DNA of 5,059 bases from Clostridia bacterium (GTDB taxonomy: Bacteria > Bacillota_A > Clostridia > Oscillospirales > CAG-272): the NCBI GenBank assembly GCA_017467225.1, contig JAFTSR010000267.1, positions 1 through 5,059 on the forward strand. Reading direction: 5' to 3'. Under the pieces are notes generated by a model. The model saw only the letters and a list, made by a program, of their open reading frames with translations, made no database searches and was not told where the DNA came from. Shown one piece after another: positions 1 to 5,059 of this stretch. The position numbers and the translations under genes are program-made. Numbering within the stretch: the first letter of the stretch is position 1; every line of letters begins with the position of its first letter.

Positions 1-809
1 AGCTTGAGCGAGATGGTCTCGCCATTCGCACAAGTAATGATGGTGTTGACAACATCCCCCTGCGCGAACTGCTTGCCTGCCAAGGTCGGGTCGGGGTTTT
101 TGTCAGTCAGAGAGTAGGCGTGAAGTCCTGCTGCCTTGGAGGCTACAGACACCAAGGATACCATGCGGTTGCCGCGGTTGATGCCCAGAAGGCGCGCGAT
201 GGGTCCTAGCTCGTGCGTCGGATAGTTCTCGCTGTTGCGGCGCAGATAGTTGTCAATGCGGTAGTGGCGGTTGACGTAGCCGCCGATGATCTCGTCACGC
301 AAATCGTGGCTGTACGCGCCGTGGCAATGTACCACCTCGCCAAAGCGACCGGCGCGGTGCAGCGAGGTCGCCAAAAGCTCAAAGCGGTCAAAGCAGCAGT
401 TTTCCATGAACATCATGGGCACGCCGGTCTTCTCCACCGCCTCGATCAGATCGTAGCACTCCTGAAGATCATACGCGCCGCCTACCTCCATGGCCGCCGC
501 CTTGCCGGCGTGCAGCGCGTCGACCGTCATGCGGATGTGCTCGTCCCAGGGCGTGGCGATGACCACGGCATCCACCTCATCCATAGCCAGAACCTCCATG
601 TAATCCTGCGTGCCGACGGGCGTGTTACCGCGCAGGCGCTGCTGCTTGGCAATGGCGCGCTCTACGCGATCCTCGTATTTATCGCAAACGGCGGTGATCC
701 GTACGCCGTCGATGGCGGAAAGCGTGTCCATGAGCATGCTACCGCGCGCGCCCACGCCGATCATACCAACCGAAATGATGTCCTTCTGAATGGGAAACGT
801 ATGTGACAT
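1..809 (-). CDS. Gfo/Idh/MocA-family NAD-dependent protein, GH109-like (3' end beyond window)
   Basis: This partial gene gives 269 residues before the window edge; relatives are usually about 400-450 residues, so roughly the last third is missing. It starts at the ATG at 809, with AGGAG nine bases upstream. Seen: an N-terminal Rossmann fold with the NAD-binding motif GVGARG (residues 18-23), the strand-end acidic residue in CDKYEDR (42-48), and IATPWDEH (84-91). Instead of the EKP lysine motif of ordinary Gfo/Idh/MocA dehydrogenases it has MEVGGA (107-112), like the EVP-type sequence of family GH109. YSHDLR (166-171) and YPTHELGP (196-203) also match GH109, whose conserved YPTH histidine (H199 here) is implicated in catalysis. 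Known: GH109 enzymes cleave alpha-N-acetylgalactosaminides by an NAD-dependent oxidation-elimination route. Inferred: a cytoplasmic glycosidase or sugar oxidoreductase, since no signal peptide is visible. The substrate is uncertain. It is divergent from the GH78 gene and shares its control region. Confidence 0.88.
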   Translation of the reverse strand, partial: MSHTFPIQKDIISVGMIGVGARGSMLMDTLSAIDGVRITAVCDKYEDRVERAIAKQQRLRGNTPVGTQDYMEVLAMDEVDAVVIATPWDEHIRMTVDALHAGKAAAMEVGGAYDLQECYDLIEAVEKTGVPMMFMENCCFDRFELLATSLHRAGRFGEVVHCHGAYSHDLRDEIIGGYVNRHYRIDNYLRRNSENYPTHELGPIARLLGINRGNRMVSLVSVASKAAGLHAYSLTDKNPDPTLAGKQFAQGDVVNTIITCANGETISLK

Positions 810-818
810 GATAATAAT

Positions 819-823
819 CTCCT
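819..823 (-). promoter_or_regulatory. Ribosome binding site of the GH109-like gene
   Basis: On the minus strand this reads AGGAG, nine bases before the ATG at 809. It fixes the start codon; no other in-frame start nearby is as well placed. Confidence 0.8.
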
Positions 824-862
824 AAAATAATTATAAAGTGGCTCGGAATAGCCTTTTTCTTG

Positions 863-891
863 ATTATACCATACCGGCGCTTTCCTGTCAA
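863..891 (-). promoter_or_regulatory. Consensus sigma-A promoter for the GH109-like gene
   Basis: The minus strand reads TTGACA (891-886), a 17-base spacer, then TATAAT (868-863). Both hexamers are perfect. The bases before the -10 box are TGG, giving an extended -10 (TGn). Transcription should begin near 856, leaving a leader of about 47 bases. Such a strong core promoter for a sugar-catabolic gene suggests control by a repressor or other operator-binding protein rather than low basal activity. That last point is inference. Confidence 0.85.
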
Positions 892-981
892 TCGGCGCAT
901 ATGGAAAATTAGAAAAATGATGCCGATTTCTCTTGATTTTTTTGTGATTTTGTGGTATAGTATAGAAAAATTCATGCCGAT
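891..981. repeat. Repeated ATGCCGAT-type motif, candidate operator sites
   Basis: ATGCCGAT occurs on the plus strand at 920-927 and 974-981. Each copy is preceded by GAAAAAT, at 912-918 and 965-971. A variant, ATGCGCCGAT, lies on the minus strand at 900-891. The 891-896 and 922-927 elements form an inverted repeat (ATCGGC/GCCGAT). One copy abuts the minus-strand -35 box, one lies just upstream of the plus-strand -35 box, and one is just after the plus-strand start site. Placement fits operators for a shared regulator. No known regulator site is recognised, and chance cannot be excluded. Confidence 0.4.
933..961 (+). promoter_or_regulatory. Sigma-A promoter for the GH78 gene
   Basis: TTGATT (933-938) is followed by a 17-base spacer and TATAGT (956-961). 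TG at 953-954 makes an extended -10 box. Expected transcription start is near 968, giving a leader of about 30 bases. It points away from the minus-strand promoter at 863-891; the two -35 boxes are about 41 bases apart, so one bound regulator could affect both. Confidence 0.72.
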
Positions 982-983
982 GC

Positions 984-988
984 GGAGG
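984..988 (+). promoter_or_regulatory. Ribosome binding site of the GH78 gene
   Basis: GGAGG lies nine bases before the ATG at 998. It decides the start: the reading frame is open back to an ATG at 860, but that longer start would lie upstream of the promoter, and its extra 46 residues look nothing like a GH78 N-terminus. Confidence 0.8.
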
Positions 989-997
989 AACGTTTCC

Positions 998-3223
998 ATG
1001 AAAAAGCAATTCATTTCTGCCAATCAAAAGCTGTGCGGTATCAAAGAGAGCTCTCCGGCTCCTGCGCTGCGCCGCTCCTTTATGCTGGACTTTGCGCCTG
1101 TGAGTGCCACACTGCAGATCTGCGGCTTGGGCTTTTACGCTTTGTTTGTCAACGGTCGGGAGATTACCAAGGGTCCGCTGGCACCCTATATCAGCAATCC
1201 CGATCACTTCTGCTACGTGGATACCTACGACGTCGCGCCCTATCTGACGCGCGGCGAGAACGTCATCGGCGTGCTTTTGGGTAACGGCTTCAACAATCCC
1301 TTTGGCGGCTTTGTGTGGGATTTTGACCGCGTGCCGTGGCGCGACGTGCCCAAGCTGGCGCTGGAGCTTAACGTTGCCGGCGAGGCCGGGGAGAGCCGCA
1401 CCATCGTCGCCGACCCCTATTTCCGTACCCACCCTTCGCCCATTCTTTGGGATGAATACCGCTTCGGCGAGCATTACGATGCAAGACTTGAAAAGCTGCT
1501 GGGTGACTGGACGTCTCCCGGCTATGACGATCACACCTGGATCGCTGCTAAAATTGCCGCCGCACCGCGCGGTGAGCTGCGCGCCTGCACGTGTGAGCCG
1601 ATCGCCGTGACCGAAACCGTTTCACCCGTTGCCATCACCAAGGTGGACGGAGGACATCTGTATGATTTCGGTGTCAATACCGCCGGCGTGACGGCGCTGC
1701 GCCTGGTTGGTGCGGCAGAGGGGCAGGAAATCCGCATCACCCACGGTGAGGAGCTGCGCGACGGCAAGCTGTCCTGCTACAACATCAAATTCGGCGGACG
1801 TCCCGACTTCGAGGAAAATTACAAGCTGCTGCACTACACCAATATCTACACCGCGCACGGACAGAGCGAGATCGAGGAGCACACGCCGCGCTTTGTTTAC
1901 CACGGCTTCCGCTACGCGTTTGTCGAGGGTATGACTGACGAGCAGGCAACGCCCGAGGCGCTGACCATGCACGTGATGCACTCCGATCTGCGCCATATCG
2001 GTGATTTCTCCTGCTCTGACGAAACGGTCAACCGCCTTTACAATATGGCGCGTATCTCCGACCTGGCGAACTTTTATTACATTGTTACCGACTGTCCGCA
2101 CCGTGAGAAAAACGGCTGGACGGGCGACGCCTCCATGTCCTCCGACCACATGATTTTGATGTACGATGTGGAAAAGAGCTGGCGGCAGTGGCTGGACAAT
2201 ATCCGTGCGGCGCAGTCGAGAACGGGCGGTCTGCCCGGCATTGTGCCGACCGACACCTGGGGTTACAATGACGGCGGCGGCTACGGTCCGGCATGGGATG
2301 CTGTGCTGTTCAATCTGCCCTACATGCTCTACCGCTTCCGCGGCAACACCGACGTTATCCGCGAGAACGCGCACGCCATGCTGCGCTATCTGGAGTATGC
2401 CGTAGCCCGTCGCCGCGAGGACGGCACGGTGGCCTTCGGCCTTGGCGACTGGCTGCCGGTCGGATATAATAACTGGTACGTCGCGCCCTTGTATGTGACC
2501 TGCACCATCACGCTGATGGATATGGCAGCCAAGGCGGCGGAAATGTTCCGCGCCATCGGGCAGCAGCATTCTGCCACCTTTGCGCAGGGTGTTGCGGACG
2601 AGCTGCGCGCTGCCATCCGCCGTGTGGCGCTGGACAAAGACACCATGACGCTGGAGCATAATGGCAGTCAGACGCCGCAGGCGATGGGACTTTACTACGG
2701 CGTATTTGAGCCCGAGGAGCAGGACCTGGCTTTTGCCCGTCTGCGCGAAATGATCGCCGCCAAGGGTGACAACTTTGACTGCGGACTGCTCGGCATGCAC
2801 TGCTTATTCCACGTTTTGACGGCGCACGGCGAGAGTGAGCTGGCCTACCACCTGATCACCAAGAAGGACTTCCCGTCCTACGCGCACTGGATTGAGACGG
2901 GAGAGACCTCGCTTGTCGAGATGTTTATGGAGAAATACGAGGATCGTTCCTCGCACAACCACCACATGTACGGCGATATTGCGCGCTGGTTTACCGTCAC
3001 GCTTGCCGGCCTTCGCCTCAAGGATGACAAAACCGTGCTGATCACGCCGACGCCCGTCGGTGGTCTGACCTGGGCGCAGGCGCATTGCGACCTGCCCGCA
3101 GGGCGTGTCAGCGTCCGTTGGGAGCGCGACGGCGCCGATGCCAAGACCATCCGCCTGACCTACACGGTGCCCGAGGGCGTGACTGCCTCTGTGCAGCTGC
3201 CCGATGGATTTGAGGTGGAGTGA
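998..3223 (+). CDS. GH78 alpha-L-rhamnosidase-type glycoside hydrolase
   Basis: This 741-residue enzyme is predicted to release terminal alpha-L-rhamnose from glycosides by an inverting mechanism. Seen, in order: an N-terminal beta domain with FYALFVNG (46-53) and GNGFNN; a rhamnosidase beta-sandwich domain with YDFGVNTAGV (222-231), THGEEL and HGFRYAFVEG (302-311); an (alpha/alpha)6-barrel from about residue 335, carrying DCPHREKNGWTGD (365-377); and a C-terminal beta domain with GGLTWAQA. D365, E370 and D377 have exactly the spacing of D567, E572 and D579 in Bacillus RhaB, and E641 in ETSLVEMF fits the other catalytic glutamate, followed by the conserved N654-H655. Length is normal for the family. 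There is no signal peptide or membrane segment, so it should act in the cytoplasm on imported oligosaccharides or glycosides. Rhamnose as the actual sugar is inferred from the family; distant GH78 members can differ. Confidence 0.93.
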   Translation: MKKQFISANQKLCGIKESSPAPALRRSFMLDFAPVSATLQICGLGFYALFVNGREITKGPLAPYISNPDHFCYVDTYDVAPYLTRGENVIGVLLGNGFNNPFGGFVWDFDRVPWRDVPKLALELNVAGEAGESRTIVADPYFRTHPSPILWDEYRFGEHYDARLEKLLGDWTSPGYDDHTWIAAKIAAAPRGELRACTCEPIAVTETVSPVAITKVDGGHLYDFGVNTAGVTALRLVGAAEGQEIRITHGEELRDGKLSCYNIKFGGRPDFEENYKLLHYTNIYTAHGQSEIEEHTPRFVYHGFRYAFVEGMTDEQATPEALTMHVMHSDLRHIGDFSCSDETVNRLYNMARISDLANFYYIVTDCPHREKNGWTGDASMSSDHMILMYDVEKSWRQWLDNIRAAQSRTGGLPGIVPTDTWGYNDGGGYGPAWDAVLFNLPYMLYRFRGNTDVIRENAHAMLRYLEYAVARRREDGTVAFGLGDWLPVGYNNWYVAPLYVTCTITLMDMAAKAAEMFRAIGQQHSATFAQGVADELRAAIRRVALDKDTMTLEHNGSQTPQAMGLYYGVFEPEEQDLAFARLREMIAAKGDNFDCGLLGMHCLFHVLTAHGESELAYHLITKKDFPSYAHWIETGETSLVEMFMEKYEDRSSHNHHMYGDIARWFTVTLAGLRLKDDKTVLITPTPVGGLTWAQAHCDLPAGRVSVRWERDGADAKTIRLTYTVPEGVTASVQLPDGFEVE

Positions 3224-3242
3224 CAAGGGGCGCTGCCCCTTG
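3224..3242. repeat. Perfect hairpin directly after the GH78 stop codon
   Basis: CAAGGGGC (3224-3231), loop GCT, GCCCCTTG (3235-3242): eight pairs with no mismatch, starting at the base after the TGA stop. No T-run follows, so it is not a standard terminator by itself. It may block 3' exonucleases or work together with the next hairpin. Confidence 0.65.
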
Positions 3243-3248
3243 ACCCCG

Positions 3249-3279
3249 CCAAAGGGGATTTTGAAAAAATCCCCTTTGG
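3249..3279 (+). terminator. Strong 14-bp hairpin, probable terminator of the GH78 transcript
   Basis: Arms at 3249-3262 and 3266-3279 pair perfectly over 14 bases around a GAA loop, 25 bases after the stop codon. The lower half of the stem is GC-rich and the top is A/T pairs. A T-run (3292-3296) comes only about 13 bases after the stem, so this is an imperfect intrinsic terminator. It may instead be a repeat element or an mRNA-stabilising stem. The hairpin itself is certain; its role is inferred. Confidence 0.5.
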
Positions 3280-3317
3280 AAACCCAAAACCTTTTTGAAA
3301 ATTTATCATTAAGCTTG

Positions 3318-3375
3318 TAGCGGTTCTGTTCTTTTGGGGCAGACCGCTATATCCATATGGGGCCCCTGCCCCATA
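3318..3375. repeat. Three overlapping, partly exclusive inverted repeats
   Basis: Stem A pairs 3318-3328 with 3340-3349 (ten pairs, one bulged T). Stem B pairs TGGGGCAG (3335-3342) with CTGCCCCA (3366-3373). Stem C pairs TATGGGG (3356-3362) with CCCCATA (3369-3375). A and C can coexist; B shares bases with both and excludes them. This is the geometry of an RNA switch, but no known riboswitch class is recognised and overlapping repeats from an inserted element would look the same. Confidence 0.45.
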
Positions 3376-3419
3376 AGTGTGGCACATGATTTGTTTCACG
3401 CCCGAGCGGCGGGAGACAA

Positions 3420-3502
3420 GTTTCGGACAAGGCGAAACGACGAGTTTGCCTCGGCGGCTTAACACCGCCGTTTCGAGCATGCCCGAAAACGGCAAACGTC
3501 GT
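3420..3502. repeat. Nested inverted repeats forming a possible branched structure
   Basis: The outer stem pairs ACGACGAGTTTGCC (3437-3450) with GGCAAACGTCGT (3491-3502), twelve pairs with a two-base bulge. Inside it lies CGGCGG/CCGCCG (3452-3457 with 3465-3470), and next to that an imperfect palindrome centred on GCATGC (about 3477-3482). Just before, GTTTCG (3420-3425) can pair with CGAAAC (3433-3438). Together they suggest a compact folded RNA or a palindromic mobile repeat. No family is recognised. Confidence 0.45.
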
Positions 3503-3551
3503 GCCCCCGCCCTACAGACACAGCATTTCTTCCCGTAGAAATCCCCTATGT

Positions 3552-3592
3552 TTTCGCCGTCCTTTTTGAGGCGGCGAAAGCAAAGTTTTTGC
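3552..3592. repeat. Two adjacent hairpins
   Basis: TTTCGCCG (3552-3559) pairs with CGGCGAAA (3572-3579), and the stem extends by CCT/AGG (3561-3563 with 3569-3571) past a bulged T. Immediately next, GCAAA (3580-3584) can pair with TTTGC (3588-3592) around a three-base loop. Confidence 0.5.
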
Positions 3593-3603
3593 TATGCTAC
3601 AAC

Positions 3604-3652
3604 CGCGCGCGTTTGAGCAAAAACGCGGTAGCGTTTTTGTGTGTAGCGCGCG
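3604..3652. repeat. Long two-part hairpin with GGTA loop
   Basis: The outer arms CGCGCGC (3604-3610) and GCGCGCG (3646-3652) pair perfectly. After an internal loop, CAAAAACGC (3618-3626) and GCGTTTTTG (3631-3639) pair over nine bases around GGTA. The inner stem resembles a terminator in shape, but no T-run follows it on either strand. Confidence 0.6.
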
Positions 3653-3665
3653 AAGCAGGGGGATC

Positions 3666-3689
3666 TACAAGGGGGAATCCCCCCTTGTA
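3666..3689. repeat. Perfect 10-bp hairpin
   Basis: TACAAGGGGG (3666-3675) pairs with CCCCCTTGTA (3680-3689) around a four-base AATC loop. No T-run follows. The left arm's CAAGGGG core also occurs in the hairpin right after the GH78 stop codon (3224-3230), hinting at a common repeat family. Confidence 0.6.
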
Positions 3690-3703
3690 CGCGTTTTCTT
3701 TGG

Positions 3704-3722
3704 GTTTCGGCGTAGCCGAAAC
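3704..3722. repeat. Perfect 8-bp hairpin with GTA loop
   Basis: GTTTCGGC (3704-3711), loop GTA, GCCGAAAC (3715-3722). The GTTTCG/CGAAAC arm is also present at 3420-3438, a second sign that elements of this spacer are related to one another. Confidence 0.6.
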
Positions 3723-3731
3723 AGCGTTTCA

Positions 3732-3747
3732 TTTGACGCGCGTCAAA
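3732..3747. repeat. Perfect 16-base palindrome TTTGACGCGCGTCAAA
   Basis: This is an uninterrupted palindrome with no loop, so it is better suited to binding a dimeric protein as DNA than to folding as RNA. It lies about 108 bases upstream of the -35 box of the GMP synthase promoter. It may be the last member of the hairpin series or an operator; neither is proven. Confidence 0.5.
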
Positions 3748-3854
3748 GAAATAGACAACAAACCAATTAAAGTCAGAAATCTTTGTTCGCACAATCTTTG
3801 CTCCCCATCCCCCCATCCCCCGCAAAAAAAATTCAAAAAAATTCCTCATCCATC

Positions 3855-3883
3855 TTGCAAAACGACCACTTTTGTGGTAAAAT
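3855..3883 (+). promoter_or_regulatory. Sigma-A promoter for the GMP synthase gene
   Basis: TTGCAA (3855-3860), a 17-base spacer, and TAAAAT (3878-3883), with TG at 3875-3876 as an extended -10. The other two promoters in the window also carry TGG just before the -10 box, which supports the call. The spacer contains a small inverted repeat, ACCAC/GTGGT (3865-3869 with 3874-3878), that touches the -10 box and might bind a regulator. Expected start is near 3890. Confidence 0.62.
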
Positions 3884-3889
3884 ATACAG

Positions 3890-4010
3890 TGAAATATTGT
3901 TCCCAGCACGCCTGCGATCCACGCTGCATCGCCCACGCTATCCAAAAGAGGACCGTGCACCTTCCCACGCCGTGCGCGCAAGGGCATTACTAAATTCAGG
4001 AGGAAAACCT
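3890..4010 (+). promoter_or_regulatory. About 120-base leader of the GMP synthase gene
   Basis: The stretch contains a weak hairpin (GCGAT 3914-3918 with ATCGC 3928-3932), repeated CCACGC words, and AGGAGG (3998-4003) seven bases before the start codon. Purine genes in Bacillota often carry a purine riboswitch, but its conserved core and paired stems are not visible here. The length leaves room for regulation that I cannot identify. Confidence 0.4.
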
Positions 4011-5012
4011 ATGAATCCCAATGTAAGACCCGAATCCATGGCCCGCATCACTACCCCCGAGCTCGCCGCCGCTTTCATCGAAGAACAGGTCGCCGCTGTC
4101 CGCGCACAGGTCGGCAATAAAAAAGTGCTTCTCGCGCTCTCCGGTGGCGTGGATTCTTCCGTCGTTGCCGCACTTCTGATCAAAGCTATCGGTAAGCAGC
4201 TGGTCTGCGTGCACGTGAACCACGGACTGATGCGTAAAAACGAGTCCGAAAACGTCATCGAGGTGTTCCAAAATCAGCTGGACGCTAACCTCATCTACGT
4301 CGACGCAACCGATCGCTTCCTTGATCTGCTTGCCGACGTCAGCGAACCCGAGCGCAAGAGAAAGATCATCGGCGCGGAGTTTATCAACGTTTTCGTTGAC
4401 GAGGCGCGTAAGCTGGAGGGCATCGAGTATCTCGCACAGGGAACCATTTACCCCGATATTCTGGAGAGCATCAAGCAGGCAGAGGGCAAGAAGGCCGTGA
4501 AGTCCCACCATAACGTCGGTGGTCTGCCTGAGGATCTGAAATTCGAGCTGGTCGAGCCCATCAAGCTGCTGTTCAAGGACGAGGTCCGCGTGGTCGGTGA
4601 GGCTCTTGGCCTGCCGCATGCTATGGTCTACCGCCAGCCGTTCCCCGGCCCCGGCCTGGGTGTCAGATGCCTTGGTGCCATCACCCGCGACAGACTGCAC
4701 GCGCTGCGCGAGGCAGATGCTATTCTGCGCGAGGAGTTCGATCTGAACGGCCTTGCCGAGAAGGTATGGCAGTATTTCGTTGTCATTCCCGATATCAAGT
4801 CGGTCGGTGTCAAGGACGACAGCCGTTACGAGGGCTGGCCTGCCATCATCCGCGCCGTCAATACCAAGGACGCTATGTCCGCCACCATCGAGGAGATCCC
4901 CTACGCCGTGCTGCATAAGATCACCGCGCGCATCACCGCCGAGGTCGAGGGCATCAACCGCGTCCTCTATGACCTGACCCCCAAGCCCACCGGCACCATC
5001 GAATGGGAATGA
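4011..5012 (+). CDS. guaA: GMP synthase, ATP-pyrophosphatase subunit without glutaminase domain
   Basis: The 333-residue product converts XMP to GMP using ATP and ammonia, the last step of GMP synthesis, in the cytoplasm. Seen: the ATP-pyrophosphatase P-loop SGGVDSS (44-50), HVNHGLMRKNE (68-78), RKIIGAEF (117-124), LAQGTIYPD (141-149), KSHHNVGGLP (164-173), VEPIKLLFKDEVR (181-193), the dimerization-domain entry RQPFPGPGLGVR (208-219), and the invariant C-terminal TIEWE. All match the C-terminal two-thirds of Escherichia coli GuaA. Missing: the whole N-terminal glutamine amidotransferase domain of about 200 residues, normally giving a 510-525-residue protein. The ATG at 4011 has a good AGGAGG seven bases upstream, and the open frame upstream encodes nothing amidotransferase-like. 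The arrangement resembles the two-subunit archaeal enzyme, so a separate amidotransferase is expected elsewhere, or free ammonia is used. Confidence 0.94.
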   Translation: MNPNVRPESMARITTPELAAAFIEEQVAAVRAQVGNKKVLLALSGGVDSSVVAALLIKAIGKQLVCVHVNHGLMRKNESENVIEVFQNQLDANLIYVDATDRFLDLLADVSEPERKRKIIGAEFINVFVDEARKLEGIEYLAQGTIYPDILESIKQAEGKKAVKSHHNVGGLPEDLKFELVEPIKLLFKDEVRVVGEALGLPHAMVYRQPFPGPGLGVRCLGAITRDRLHALREADAILREEFDLNGLAEKVWQYFVVIPDIKSVGVKDDSRYEGWPAIIRAVNTKDAMSATIEEIPYAVLHKITARITAEVEGINRVLYDLTPKPTGTIEWE

Positions 5013-5059
5013 CCCTGTGTGGCTATGTAGTTCTTTAAATAGTTAGAATAGCACCGCAT
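5013..5059. other. Short tail after guaA, nothing recognised
   Basis: The 47 bases after the stop codon are AT-rich in the middle and hold no clear hairpin, T-run or gene start. Any terminator or co-transcribed downstream gene lies beyond the window. Confidence 0.5.

Larger units (their letters stand above)
3224..4010. other. 787-base hairpin-rich spacer without a convincing gene
   Basis: No reading frame here has a good ribosome binding site or a recognisable protein. Instead there is a chain of inverted repeats: 3224-3242, 3249-3279, 3318-3375, 3420-3502, 3552-3592, 3604-3652, 3666-3689, 3704-3722 and 3732-3747. Then comes a C-rich and A-rich stretch (about 3800-3845) with two copies of CAAAAAAATTC-like sequence, and finally the promoter and leader of the GMP synthase gene. 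The spacer may be a composite of intergenic repeat elements of the kind common in Clostridia genomes, or may encode structured RNA. The sequence alone does not decide. Confidence 0.6.

Noticed and set aside
213..806. Plus-strand open frame of 197 codons opposite the GH109-like gene
   Set aside because: The minus strand encodes a clear conserved protein with promoter and ribosome binding site; the plus-strand product is a low-complexity, Ala/Val/His-rich shadow.
1622..2800. Minus-strand open frame of 392 codons inside the GH78 gene
   Set aside because: It is antisense to the catalytic domain of a well-conserved enzyme; long antisense frames are expected in GC-rich coding DNA.
3160..3495. Minus-strand open frame of 111 codons overlapping the GH78 3' end
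   Set aside because: It overlaps the conserved C-terminal domain of GH78 and then crosses the hairpins; no ribosome binding site and no protein features.
3552..3747. CRISPR array
   Set aside because: The hairpins differ from each other in sequence and there are no identical direct repeats with regular spacers, and no cas genes.
3800..3823. Possible G-quadruplex on the minus strand (G-runs of 5, 6 and 4)
   Set aside because: Only three separate G-runs are present, so a standard four-run quadruplex would require splitting one run without a loop.
3592..3987. Minus-strand open frame of 131 codons in the spacer
   Set aside because: It is the complement of the same hairpin region, has no ribosome binding site upstream of its ATG, and resembles no known family.
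3589..3993. Plus-strand open frame of 134 codons in the spacer
   Set aside because: It runs straight through the hairpins and the guaA promoter, has no ribosome binding site, and its composition (runs of Pro, Lys, Cys from C- and A-rich DNA) is not protein-like.
3996..4916. Minus-strand open frame of 306 codons opposite guaA
   Set aside because: It is fully antisense to guaA, whose motifs are intact, and has no recognisable domain of its own.

Overview
This 5.06-kb window looks like chromosomal DNA from a Gram-positive, Clostridia-like gut bacterium (Bacillota, perhaps an Oscillospiraceae or Christensenellales relative). The reasons are strong AGGAGG-type ribosome binding sites, sigma-A promoters with extended -10 boxes, GC-rich coding regions, and glycan-degrading genes next to hairpin-rich spacers. 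The taxonomic call is inference only.

Layout: (1) Positions 1-809, minus strand, hold the first 269 codons of a Gfo/Idh/MocA-fold NAD-dependent protein resembling glycoside hydrolase family 109; the gene runs off the left edge. (2) Positions 810-997 are a compact divergent promoter region. The minus-strand promoter is a perfect TTGACA-17-TATAAT, the plus-strand one is TTGATT-17-TATAGT, and copies of an ATGCCGAT motif lie around both. (3) Positions 998-3223, plus strand, encode a 741-residue cytoplasmic GH78 alpha-L-rhamnosidase-type enzyme with the catalytic acidic residues in place. (4) Positions 3224-4010 are a 787-base spacer with no convincing gene but an unusually dense series of perfect or near-perfect hairpins, ending in a promoter and leader for the next gene. 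(5) Positions 4011-5012, plus strand, encode a 333-residue GMP synthase that has only the ATP pyrophosphatase and dimerization domains; the N-terminal glutamine amidotransferase domain is absent. (6) Positions 5013-5059 are a short tail with nothing recognisable.

The two divergent genes probably act together inside the cell on imported rhamnose-containing or related glycosides and may share control through the common promoter region. The GMP synthase gene is a purine-biosynthesis housekeeping gene with its own promoter and no evident functional link to the sugar genes. The points most worth a second look are the missing amidotransferase domain, the hairpin series at 3552-3747, the competing stems at 3318-3375, and the repeated motif in the divergent promoter region.
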